From positions 12,032 through 21,585 of the forward strand of contig DFBV01000265.1 of the NCBI GenBank assembly GCA_002366755.1: a stretch of 9,554 nt of DNA, written 5' to 3'. Below are positions 1 through 5,902 of this stretch, piece by piece; within the stretch, counting starts at the first letter, position 1; each line of letters begins with the position of its first letter. Source of the stretch: Anaerolineales bacterium UBA3071 (lineage in GTDB: Bacteria > Chloroflexota > Anaerolineae > UBA3071). The notes under the pieces are model-generated. The model was not told where the DNA came from. It saw only the letters and a program-made list of their open reading frames with translations, and ran no database searches. A program made the translations under genes and the position numbers.

Positions 1-9
1 TTCATCCAA

Positions 10-42
10 AGAAGCCGGGTTCCTGTCAGAAACCTGGCTTCT
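10..42. repeat. Palindromic hairpin repeat upstream of the MBL hydrolase gene
   Basis: Arms AGAAGCCGGGTT (10-21) and AACCTGGCTTCT (31-42) pair over 12 bp with a single G-T wobble, around a 9-base loop. No T tract follows the right arm, so it is not a typical intrinsic terminator. It ends 16 bases before the likely Shine-Dalgarno of the next gene. From general knowledge, palindromes of this kind (arms near AGAAACCCGGCTTCT) occur as dispersed intergenic repeats in several bacterial phyla. That this is one of them is an inference, since only one copy is visible here. It could also be the transcript end of a gene left of the window. Confidence 0.6.
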
Positions 43-69
43 CAAGACCACCCCTACAAGGCTTTGACC

Positions 70-825
70 ATGCCCAAAGTGATTGCCCTCGGTACCTCGG
101 CGGCGCTACCACACGACGCACGCGAGCACACCCACTTGCTGGTGGAAGGTGAGACGGAAGCGTACCTCATTGACTGCGCGGGCAGTCCCCTGCAACGGCT
201 GTTGCACGTGGGCATGCCCCTCCAGAAGCTGGAGGGGCTGATCGTCACGCACCATCATCCCGACCACATCTACGGCGTTCCAATGCTCCTGACGGGCCTG
301 TGGCTACAGGGACGCAGGCGACCCTTCCACATCTACGGACCAGAAAAGAGCGTACGAGTCCTGCAGGCGTTCGGCGAGCTTTTGGAGTGGGGTACATGGC
401 CCGATTGGCTGACCGTCGTCTATCACGGCGTGCCCACGCGAGCGAATGCCCTCGTACTCGACACTCCGGAGTTCCGCATTACCGCCAGCCCGGCAGAACA
501 TCTGGTGATAACATCCTTGGCGGTGCGGGTGGAGGCCAAGCGGACAGGGGGCGTGATGGTCTACTCCAGTGACACGGAGCCTTGCGAAGCGGTAGTGAGG
601 CTGGCGCAGGGAGCAGACGTGCTGATTCACGAGGCAACGGGGCCGCACGAGGGGCATTCCAGCGCCGCTCAGGCCGGCGCCATCGCTGGCCAGGCCCAAG
701 TCAAGCGGCTGGTTCTGGTACATTATCCTCGAGCCGAGGATGCCCCGCTGATGGTGGTCCAGGCAGGGCAGGAATTCGCCGGCCCGGTCGAGGTGGCAGA
801 GGACTTCGCCGTCTACCAGTTCTGA
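70..825 (+). CDS. MBL-fold metallo-hydrolase, RNase Z-like
   Basis: Predicted cytosolic zinc hydrolase of the metallo-beta-lactamase superfamily, closest in layout to RNase Z/ElaC (tRNA 3' processing phosphodiesterase). Seen in the 251-residue product: the zinc motif THHHPDH (His61, His63, Asp65, His66), a third-site His144 (PAEH), the metal-bridging Asp168 in SSDTE, the HEATG stretch at 187-191, HSSA at 196-199, and a final His218 in LVLVHYP. This order matches RNase Z, but the protein is shorter than typical RNase Z (about 300 residues) and I cannot identify the tRNA-clamping exosite arm. Substrate is therefore uncertain; another phosphodiesterase role is possible. I chose ATG 70 because AAGG at 58-61 sits 8 bases upstream; an in-frame TTG at 64 would add two residues and has worse spacing. 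It converges with the DUF1028 gene across 47 bases with no clear terminator. Confidence 0.85.
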   Translation: MPKVIALGTSAALPHDAREHTHLLVEGETEAYLIDCAGSPLQRLLHVGMPLQKLEGLIVTHHHPDHIYGVPMLLTGLWLQGRRRPFHIYGPEKSVRVLQAFGELLEWGTWPDWLTVVYHGVPTRANALVLDTPEFRITASPAEHLVITSLAVRVEAKRTGGVMVYSSDTEPCEAVVRLAQGADVLIHEATGPHEGHSSAAQAGAIAGQAQVKRLVLVHYPRAEDAPLMVVQAGQEFAGPVEVAEDFAVYQF

Positions 826-872
826 ACGGCTGATCCTTGGGGCGGCTTCTGCCAGACGAGCACCAACGCGGG

Positions 873-1754
873 CTAGCGCTCAGGCAAACCGGCTGCACGG
901 TGTCGTTTCCGCAGGAAGTCGAGCACCACAGGGTCAATACGAGCGTCCGGCAGCAGCCGTTCCTCCAGATTCTCGATGCCCGCCCAGGCCTTCAATGCCT
1001 CCTGCGTGGATTCATCGAAATGGCCATGCCGCGCCCCCTCGTAGTGCCGCAACGCCAGTAGCATCTCCTGCAACTCCCGCGTCAATTCTGTTTCCAACGG
1101 CAACAGGTCCGCTTCCGGCGTTCTGTCGAAGTAGAGCTTGTACATGTCCAGCAGCCGCTGCAGTTCAACAATGGGCTGAGGATGATCGTCAACGCGCAGA
1201 TCCAGGTAGCGGTCGTTGAAACCGCCATAGCCGCCCCGCTCCCGCACAACCAGCAGCGCAGCGGACTGCTGGCCTCGGCTATCTCCTCCGGCTGCCTGTC
1301 CCGCAACCAGCGCGGCCAGCAGCCGGTCGGCCAGTGAGCCGCTGCTCTCTCCAAAGGTCGAAGCCATGGCCACCACGGTGGCCTCGCTGACCAGGATGTT
1401 GCCCTGGCAGGCGCAGTTGGTCGCCACGTGGTGCCCCGCCCAATCGAAGCACTCACCGCCGGTGAAGGCAGCCGCCCGCCCCTGGGCATCCACGATGCCC
1501 ACCTGGCGAAGCTCGCGCTCCTCGTCGGCAGCGACGAGTCGAGCCAGGGCCTCCTCAGCCGACAAGCCTGCAGCGAGCAACTGCAGTCCTTGCGGACCAT
1601 AGCTGGTATTGGCATAGGACTGCGTGGCGATGGCTCCCACACCAGCTTGCGCCCAGGGCACCACCGCGCCGACAGCCAGGAACTTCGACTGCACGGCGAT
1701 GCCCAGATCGCCGCTGGCAGGGTCATACGCCACGATGGAAAAGGTCGCCATCAT
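873..1754 (-). CDS. DUF1028 family protein, Ntn-hydrolase-like
   Basis: The 293-residue product is a DUF1028 protein, a family assigned to the Ntn-hydrolase superfamily whose physiological substrate is unknown. Seen: an N-terminal core (about 4-200) with the typical opening TFSIVAYDPASGDLGIAV, the PWAQAGVGAIATQSYAN segment, GPQGL, ECFDWAGHHVATNCACQGN at 102-119, and a late GGYGGFNDRYLDLRVDDH segment. About 215-285 resembles the small C-terminal peptidoglycan-binding-like domain often attached to DUF1028 (DESTQEALKAWAGIENLEER). No signal peptide is evident, so it is probably cytosolic. The start ATG (1752-1754) overlaps the TGA of the upstream CBM48 gene as ATGA, so translation is probably coupled; a second ATG follows immediately. 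The opposite strand carries long open frames here, but the family match settles the strand. Confidence 0.88.
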   Translation of the reverse strand: MMATFSIVAYDPASGDLGIAVQSKFLAVGAVVPWAQAGVGAIATQSYANTSYGPQGLQLLAAGLSAEEALARLVAADEERELRQVGIVDAQGRAAAFTGGECFDWAGHHVATNCACQGNILVSEATVVAMASTFGESSGSLADRLLAALVAGQAAGGDSRGQQSAALLVVRERGGYGGFNDRYLDLRVDDHPQPIVELQRLLDMYKLYFDRTPEADLLPLETELTRELQEMLLALRHYEGARHGHFDESTQEALKAWAGIENLEERLLPDARIDPVVLDFLRKRHRAAGLPER

Positions 1755-2050
1755 AGGGCAATGACCGAGTTCTTGCTGCCGAAGGCGTTCGGCACATACT
1801 TATCGGCATACCAGTCGTTCCGCCACTCATTCCCGTCAATCAGGTAGCGGAACTCGTACTCCCGTCCTGCCTCCAGCTTCAGGGTCACGAACCACGTGAG
1901 CCCATCGGGATCCTGCTCCATCGACGTCTCGCTGGTCTTCCAGTCATTGAACGTGCCGACCAAATTGACACGGTTGGCCCAAGGAGCGCCCCGAAAGTGG
2001 AACGTCACCAGGACATGTTTGGAGTCGGGGGAAGGCTTCTTCTCTATCAT
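1751..2050 (-). CDS. Small CBM48 / glycogen-recognition (isoamylase N-terminal-like) protein
   Basis: A stand-alone 99-residue beta-sandwich domain of the CBM48/AMPK-beta glycogen-binding type. Seen: HVLVTFHFRGAP, the signature VGTFNDW, then FVTLKLEAGREYEFRYLIDG, the WRNDWYADKYVPN segment and the closing FGSKNSVIAL. These are the conserved strands and tryptophans of the domain in branching enzymes and AMPK beta. No catalytic domain is attached, so it probably binds a glucan or serves as a protein-interaction module; the partner is unknown. Start choice: GAGGAG lies directly against an upstream ATG (2054-2056) with no spacing, but 6 bases before the ATG at 2048-2050, so I take the latter; the longer form would add MG. 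It is the first gene of a two-gene unit with the DUF1028 gene and is read from the promoter at 2083-2111. Confidence 0.85.
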   Translation of the reverse strand: MIEKKPSPDSKHVLVTFHFRGAPWANRVNLVGTFNDWKTSETSMEQDPDGLTWFVTLKLEAGREYEFRYLIDGNEWRNDWYADKYVPNAFGSKNSVIAL

Positions 2051-2082
2051 GCCCATCTCCTCTTCAACTCAATGCGCAGTGG

Positions 2083-2111
2083 ATTATACACCGATTTGAC
2101 GAAAACTGCAA
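2083..2111 (-). promoter_or_regulatory. Sigma70-type promoter for the CBM48-DUF1028 unit
   Basis: Read on the minus strand: -35 TTGCAG (2111-2106), a 17-base spacer, and a perfect -10 TATAAT (2088-2083). The predicted start near 2076 gives a leader of about 26 bases before the ATG at 2050, containing the GAGGAG ribosome site. It is interlocked with the ffh promoter. Confidence 0.7.
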
Positions 2112-2124
2112 CATCGAGTAGAAT
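2096..2124 (+). promoter_or_regulatory. Sigma70-type promoter for ffh
   Basis: -35 TTGACG (2096-2101), a 17-base spacer, and -10 TAGAAT (2119-2124); each hexamer differs from consensus by one base. The predicted start near 2131 gives a leader of about 66 bases that includes the hairpin at 2142-2169. The -35 lies inside the spacer of the leftward promoter, and the leftward -35 lies inside this spacer. Confidence 0.72.
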
Positions 2125-2141
2125 GGAGTGATCCAATAGCA

Positions 2142-2169
2142 GGCGGGGAAGGACAGCTCCTCCCCCGCC
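2142..2169 (+). promoter_or_regulatory. GC-rich stem-loop in the ffh leader
   Basis: GGCGGGGAAGGA (2142-2153) pairs with TCCTCCCCCGCC (2158-2169): 11 pairs with one A/C mismatch, closing on a CAGC tetraloop. It begins about 11 bases after the predicted transcription start and ends 27 bases before the GTG. No T tract follows, so termination is unlikely. It may stabilise the mRNA or affect translation; this role is inferred. Confidence 0.55.
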
Positions 2170-2196
2170 GTATGGTGTCGTACGGTGATATGAAAG

Positions 2197-3549
2197 GTGT
2201 TCGAGAATCTCACAAGTAAACTTCAGGCCGTTTTCGACAGGCTCGCCAGCCGGGGCAAGCTCACAGAGCAAGACGTGGACACCGCCCTGCGCGAGGTGCG
2301 GCTAGCCCTGCTGGAAGCGGACGTCAACTACAAAGTCGCCAAGCGGTTCATCGCTCGCGTCAGGGAGCGCTCAATCGGCGCGGAGGTGATGCGCAGCCTC
2401 ACCCCCGCGCAGCAGGTGGTGAAGATCGTTCACGAGGAACTGATCCGCACCCTGGGCGAGCCGAGTCGCCTTGACCTTTCCGGGCCGCCGCCGCACGTTA
2501 TCATGCTGGTGGGATTGCAGGGGTCAGGCAAGACGACCACGGCAGCCAAGCTGGCCCATACGCTCCAACAATCAGGGCGTCGCCCTCTGCTGGTGGCTGC
2601 GGACACCTACCGACCCGCGGCCATCACGCAACTGGAAGTGTTAGGCCAACAACTGGAGATCCCTGTCCACAGCGAGGGCGCCAGGGTCGCCCCTCCGAAG
2701 ATCTGCGCCCGTGCGCTGAAGCGAGCTCGACAGAGCGGTTACGACGTCGTTATCCTCGACACCGCGGGCCGTCTGCAGATTGACCAGCGGATGATGACCG
2801 AGCTGGAGCAGATCAAACAGCAGACGAAACCTGGCGAGGTGCTGTTGGTAGCCGACGCTATGACCGGTCAGGACGCAGTGCGGGTGGCCAGCGGCTTCCA
2901 CGAACAAGTTGGGCTGAGCGGTCTGATCCTGACCAAGGTCGATGGTGACGCCCGCGGGGGAGCGGCCATCTCCATGCGCGAGGTCACTGGCGTGCCCATC
3001 AAGTACCTGGGCATGGGGGAGAAGACCGACGCCCTGGAGCTGTACCATCCCGACCGGCTCTCCTCCCGCATCCTGGGCATGGGGGATATGCTCAGCCTCA
3101 TCGAGCGCGCCGAGGCGAGCATGGACCAGGAGCAGGCCGAAGCCATGGGCCGGCGGCTGATCAAGGGCGAATTTGACCTGGAGGATTTCCTGAGCCAGTT
3201 GCGGGAAGTCAGGAAGATGGGACCTCTGAGCCAGCTTCTGGAGATGGTGCCCGGTGTGTCCCGCGTGAGCGACGAACTCGGTCCGGAGGTCACGGACATA
3301 CAGATGAAGCGTGTGGAAGCCATCATTAGCTCTATGACCGTGGAGGAGCGGCGCCAGCCGCAGATCATCAACGCCAGCCGCAAGCGGCGCATCGCGCGCG
3401 GTTCCGGCACCGCGGTACAGGAAGTCAACCAACTATTGAGTCAGTTCCGCCAAATGCGGCGGTTGGTGAAGCAACTAGGCGGCATGGGCAAGCGAGGCCG
3501 CCGGAAGATGCAAGGACTGCCGTCGCTACTCGGTGGATTAGGTAGGTGA
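2197..3549 (+). CDS. ffh: Signal recognition particle GTPase Ffh (SRP54)
   Basis: Ffh binds signal sequences of nascent membrane and secreted proteins together with SRP RNA, and docks with FtsY at the membrane in a GTP-dependent cycle. The 450-residue product has the usual length and all domains: helical N domain (about 1-90, starting MFENLTSKLQ), G domain with P-loop GLQGSGKTT (106-114), DTYRPAA (136-142), DTAGR (188-192) and TKVDGDARGG (246-255), then a methionine-rich M domain (about 325-440) with the RNA-binding segment around INASRKRRIARGSG (391-404). The start is GTG, fixed by the conserved MFENL opening; the ribosome site is weak (AAAG against the start). Its promoter and a leader hairpin lie just upstream. 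The next conserved cluster gene, rpsP, is displaced by an MNT/HEPN insertion. Confidence 0.97.
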   Translation: MFENLTSKLQAVFDRLASRGKLTEQDVDTALREVRLALLEADVNYKVAKRFIARVRERSIGAEVMRSLTPAQQVVKIVHEELIRTLGEPSRLDLSGPPPHVIMLVGLQGSGKTTTAAKLAHTLQQSGRRPLLVAADTYRPAAITQLEVLGQQLEIPVHSEGARVAPPKICARALKRARQSGYDVVILDTAGRLQIDQRMMTELEQIKQQTKPGEVLLVADAMTGQDAVRVASGFHEQVGLSGLILTKVDGDARGGAAISMREVTGVPIKYLGMGEKTDALELYHPDRLSSRILGMGDMLSLIERAEASMDQEQAEAMGRRLIKGEFDLEDFLSQLREVRKMGPLSQLLEMVPGVSRVSDELGPEVTDIQMKRVEAIISSMTVEERRQPQIINASRKRRIARGSGTAVQEVNQLLSQFRQMRRLVKQLGGMGKRGRRKMQGLPSLLGGLGR

Positions 3550-3631
3550 GAGGTAATATCAGCGGGAGCATCGCCAGCGGCCGATAGATCTGGAAAGAGA
3601 ACGATTGGAAACACACTGAAGAAGCGATGTT

Positions 3632-4015
3632 ATGGCACAGATGGCAATGGATGTAACGGCAGAGGAGATGACCGTATACCGAGCCACGGCGCGGCGGCGC
3701 TGGGAGCGAAAAAAACGAGAATCGGCCCTGCGACGCGAGCGGGCCTGGCAGGTAGCCCGCCGGGCCGCGCGGCTGCTCAAAGAACAGCTCGGTGCCACGC
3801 ATGTGGCTGTTTTCGGTTCGCTGGTTCGCAAGGGCTCCTTCCACCGACGTTCGGACGTGGACCTGGCCGTATGGGGACTTGACGAGCGGATGTATTATCG
3901 CGCTGTCTCACGCCTGCTGGACCTGGATCCTGCGATATCTGTAGATCTGGTGGAAGCTGACAGCGCACGTCCCGCTTTGCGAGCAGCGATTAAGCGGGAA
4001 GGAGTCCCGCTGTGA
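3632..4015 (+). CDS. MNT-type minimal nucleotidyltransferase (HEPN/MNT antitoxin-like)
   Basis: The 127-residue product carries the minimal DNA polymerase beta-type nucleotidyltransferase fold: FGSLVRKGSF with Gly62-Ser63, then SDVDLAVWG with Asp75 and Asp77, and a third acidic position at Asp105 (SVDLVE). All three catalytic aspartates are present, so it may be active. In known HEPN/MNT systems the MNT partner neutralises the HEPN RNase, in studied cases by adding AMP to it. The N-terminal 50 residues are a strongly basic helical extension (RRRWERKKRE and following). The gene ends in a GTGA overlap with the remains of a HEPN gene, as expected for this pair. It lies 82 bases after ffh and has no obvious promoter of its own. 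ATG 3632 has only a weak GAAG upstream; ATG at 3641 or 3647 would be alternative starts. Confidence 0.82.
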   Translation: MAQMAMDVTAEEMTVYRATARRRWERKKRESALRRERAWQVARRAARLLKEQLGATHVAVFGSLVRKGSFHRRSDVDLAVWGLDERMYYRAVSRLLDLDPAISVDLVEADSARPALRAAIKREGVPL

Positions 4016-4252
4016 ACGGACAGTATGCGGCTCTGGCTGGCCGTATTCGAGAAGAGCTGATTGAGATAAAACGAGTGACAGACCGCGCCGGAACGCTAAT
4101 GACCAAGGCCCAGCGCACAGGCGATGACGGTTATACAGACCTGCTACACCGCCGTGCGCCGCGACCTGGAACTCTTTGCTGATTTTCTCGACAGCCTGAC
4201 GCAAGCACAGAGAAGCAGGGAGACGGAAGCGTACGGGGAGCAAGAGGAGTAG
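4012..4252 (+). pseudogene. Broken HEPN (HepT-like) toxin gene: internal deletion, frameshift and lost C terminus
   Basis: GTG at 4012 overlaps the MNT stop (GTGA) and opens a frame that begins like HEPN partners of MNT (MNGQYAALAGRIREELIEIK, later AQRTGDDGY), then stops at TGA 4180-4182 after 56 residues. In the +1 frame, from TAC 4145 to TAG 4250-4252, the sequence YTAVRRDLELFADFLDSL continues the family pattern (helix with FY..vER..EL.A..LD). From memory of the family, about 11 codons between these two blocks are missing, which also shifts the frame, and the remaining C-terminal half with the RNase Rx4-6H motif is absent. The toxin is therefore almost certainly inactive. This rests on my recollection of HepT-like sequences rather than on an alignment. 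A sequencing error could explain a frameshift but not the missing C-terminal half. Confidence 0.62.
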
Positions 4253-4306
4253 CAAAGACCGCAAAGAAAGAAACTGGAAGTATGCCAAGGAGGCAAAGGC
4301 CTGAAC

Positions 4307-4735
4307 ATGGTTCGAATTCGATTGCGCCGTCAGGGCGCCAAGAAGCAACCTACGTATCGCGTTGTCGTGGCCGACCAGCGCTCGCCGCGCGACGGTCGTT
4401 TCATCGAGAACATCGGTTTCTACGATCCGCGCACCGACCCGCCGACGATCAGGATCAAGGCGGATCGGGCTTTGCACTGGCTGGGTGTGGGCGCACAGCC
4501 CAGCGATCCCGTGCTGCGAATGCTGAAGAAGGAGGGCATCTGGCAGCAGTTCAAGGGGATTGAGTTCGAGCCCGAAGCAGAGGCGGAGGCGGTAGCAGAC
4601 ATCAGCGAGGCCGAAGCGGAGGCAATAGAGGCTGACGAAGCTGAAGCGGAAGCCCCTGAAGCACCCGAGGCGGAAGAGGCAGCGCCGGAAGAGCCAGAGA
4701 CTGACGAAGCTGAGGAAGCATCCGAGGAAGCATAG
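4307..4735 (+). CDS. rpsP: 30S ribosomal protein bS16 with long acidic C-terminal tail
   Basis: Component of the small subunit needed for 16S rRNA folding. Residues 1 to about 85 are a standard bS16: MVRIRLRRQGAKKQPTYRVV, ADQRSPRDGRFIENIGFYDP, then a C-terminal helix region (DRALHWLGVGAQPSDPVLRML). Ordinary bS16 is about 80-90 residues; this one runs to 142. Residues 86-142 are a low-complexity tail built from Glu, Ala and Pro with a few Asp, roughly half acidic and with no Lys or Arg. A strong AAGGAGG (4287-4293) lies 13 bases before ATG 4307, with a second AAAGG closer. The gene belongs to the ffh-rpsP-khpA-rimM cluster. The apparent minus-strand open frame across the tail is a shadow of the GAR-type codons. 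Confidence 0.95.
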   Translation: MVRIRLRRQGAKKQPTYRVVVADQRSPRDGRFIENIGFYDPRTDPPTIRIKADRALHWLGVGAQPSDPVLRMLKKEGIWQQFKGIEFEPEAEAEAVADISEAEAEAIEADEAEAEAPEAPEAEEAAPEEPETDEAEEASEEA

Positions 4736-4775
4736 CTAGCTGTACTCGGTAACATGAAGCGGACAGGGGGAGGCA

Positions 4776-5003
4776 GTGAAGGAACTGGTTGAATTCATGG
4801 CCAAGAACCTGGTCAACGATCCCTCACAGGTGCAGGTGAAACAGATCGAGCGCCCCCACATGACGGTGCTGCGCCTCCGCGTGGCCCAGGAGGACATGGG
4901 CCGCGTGATCGGCAAGGGCGGGCGGGTGGCCAACGCCATGCGCACGCTGTTGCGAGTGGCCGCGGTTCGTGAGGGCACGCGAGTGATCCTGGACATCGTG
5001 TAG
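4776..5003 (+). CDS. khpA: KH-domain RNA-binding protein KhpA (YlqC family)
   Basis: A 75-residue single KH-domain protein, the usual length for KhpA, which binds RNA (often with KhpB/Jag) and is linked to cell division and ribosome-associated processes in Firmicutes. Seen: the family opening MKELVEFMAKNLVNDP and the nucleic-acid-binding GxxG loop VIGKGGR (44-50), followed by the helix VANAMRTLLRVAA and the closing strand. The start is GTG 4776 with GGGGGAGG (4766-4773) just upstream; spacing is short but the conserved opening fixes the start. It sits between rpsP and rimM, its usual place in this cluster. Confidence 0.93.
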   Translation: MKELVEFMAKNLVNDPSQVQVKQIERPHMTVLRLRVAQEDMGRVIGKGGRVANAMRTLLRVAAVREGTRVILDIV

Positions 5004-5035
5004 GGACCTGCAGAACCTGGCAGGGCTGACTAGGG

Positions 5036-5063
5036 CGGGAGTGCGCGGCAGCGTGCGCTCCCG
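5036..5063 (+). promoter_or_regulatory. Strong stem-loop between khpA and rimM
   Basis: CGGGAGTGCGC (5036-5046) pairs with GTGCGCTCCCG (5053-5063) over 11 bp, two of them G-T, with loop GGCAGC. Only TTTCTGCTGT follows, a poor U tract. It could be an attenuator that lets rimM be transcribed at a reduced level, or an RNA-processing or stability element; the latter seems at least as likely. It ends 24 bases before the GGGAGG ribosome site of rimM. Confidence 0.5.
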
Positions 5064-5102
5064 TTTCTGCTGTCCAGCCATCAACGTGGGAGGAAAGAGA
5101 AC

Positions 5103-5612
5103 GTGGCCCTATCACCACGATACCTGGCCATCGGCCGCATCTTAGGCGCCTTTGGCGTGCGGGGTGAAGTCAAGGTGGAAGTGCTTACTGATTTCCCCGA
5201 ACGCTTCCAAGAGATGAAACGCGCCTACATAGGAAAGGGGGACGACGTGCGGCCGGTAGCCGTGCTGGGCTCGCGGTTCCATAGAAGACGTGTCCTACTG
5301 CGGCTGGAAGGATGTCCCGACAGATCAGCGGCACAGCGGCTGCGCGGCCAATGGCTGTACATCCCCGTTGACGAAGCCGTGCCGTTGGCAGAAGATGAGT
5401 ACTACGAATACGAGGTGCTGGGGCTGAGAGTGGAGACGGTGGAAGGGGAGTTCCTGGGGCACGTTCGAGAAGTGATCTTCACCGGCGCAAACGAGGTCTT
5501 CATCGTCGAGGGAGAGCAAGGAGAACTACTTCTCCCTGTGCTGAAGGACGTGGTGCTGGAGATAGATCGCTCGGGAGAGCGTGTGCTGGTCGCCTTGCCG
5601 CCAGGGCTGTGA
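5103..5612 (+). CDS. rimM: 16S rRNA processing protein RimM
   Basis: RimM is a 30S assembly factor that binds uS19 and helps mature the head of the small subunit. The 169-residue length is normal. Seen: the N-terminal beta-barrel signature IGRILGAFGVRGEVKV (about 10-25), LTDFPERF (28-35), and a C-terminal PRC-barrel (about 98-167) starting at YYEYEVLGL, with GHVREVIFTGANEVFIVE and LLPVLKDVVLEID. The start is GTG 5103, with GGGAGG (5088-5093) 9 bases upstream, and gives the usual short lead into the first strand. It is preceded by khpA and a hairpin. In many bacteria trmD and rplS follow directly; here there is a 290-base non-coding gap and then dprA. Confidence 0.95.
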   Translation: MALSPRYLAIGRILGAFGVRGEVKVEVLTDFPERFQEMKRAYIGKGDDVRPVAVLGSRFHRRRVLLRLEGCPDRSAAQRLRGQWLYIPVDEAVPLAEDEYYEYEVLGLRVETVEGEFLGHVREVIFTGANEVFIVEGEQGELLLPVLKDVVLEIDRSGERVLVALPPGL

Positions 5613-5687
5613 CAAGGCATTGAGGCAAAGGGCGCACACAGAGCCTTCAGCGGAGCGACAGATAGTGCTTTCTACAAACCCCAGCGC

Positions 5688-5723
5688 AATCTGTGGAATT
5701 TGTCCATTCGTGGTATTCGTGTT
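5688..5723. repeat. Run of ATNNGTG-like heptamers in the rimM-dprA gap
   Basis: Four related heptamers follow one another: ATCTGTG (5689-5695), ATTTGTC (5698-5704), ATTCGTG (5706-5712) and ATTCGTG (5715-5721), at intervals of 9, 8 and 9 bases. The stretch is richer in A and T than the flanking genes. I recall similar AATCTGTG/ATTCGTG strings in intergenic regions of several environmental bacterial genomes; that link is an inference. No open frame of interest lies here. Confidence 0.45.
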
Positions 5724-5813
5724 CAGAAACTGTCCGGTAGTGAGTTCACGTGTCAGTTCCGCCAAGGTGCGTAACGGGGGGGACCGTAGGCCGAACGACG
5801 GTTTGCTCCAGGC

Positions 5814-5842
5814 TTGACAAAAGCCAAAAGTTCGGGTATCCT
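5814..5842 (+). promoter_or_regulatory. Sigma70-type promoter for the dprA-manC-A-B unit
   Basis: A perfect -35 TTGACA (5814-5819), a 17-base spacer and -10 TATCCT (5837-5842). The predicted start near 5849 gives a leader of about 54 bases to the TTG of dprA. An A+T-rich TACATTATAT at about 5862-5871 could be a second -10, but has no convincing -35. Confidence 0.65.
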
Positions 5843-5902
5843 TGGGCAAATCGAACTGTAGCTACATTATATGACATGTCTTGACTCTGAGGGACCGCTG
5901 AG

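Noticed and set aside
64..69. TTG at 64 as start of the MBL hydrolase
   Set aside because: It lies only 2 bases after the AAGG site, while ATG 70 has 8-base spacing and begins the conserved strand directly.
1428..1847. Plus-strand open frames across the DUF1028 gene
   Set aside because: The minus strand carries a clear full-length family member; the plus-strand translations show no motif.
2641..3432. 263-codon minus-strand open frame inside ffh
   Set aside because: High-GC antisense shadow of ffh; composition is erratic and no domain is recognisable.
3550..3631. Possible separate promoter for the MNT gene
   Set aside because: No pair of hexamers with reasonable spacing was found in these 82 bases; the gene probably relies on read-through from ffh.
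4420..4755. Long minus-strand open frame rich in Ser and Ala opposite rpsP
   Set aside because: It is the reverse reading of the Glu/Ala codons of the bS16 tail; it has no family match or ribosome site and lies on top of a certain gene.
5036..5063. Calling the khpA-rimM hairpin an intrinsic terminator
   Set aside because: Only three T residues follow the stem before C and G interrupt; the downstream rimM has no separate promoter that I can see.
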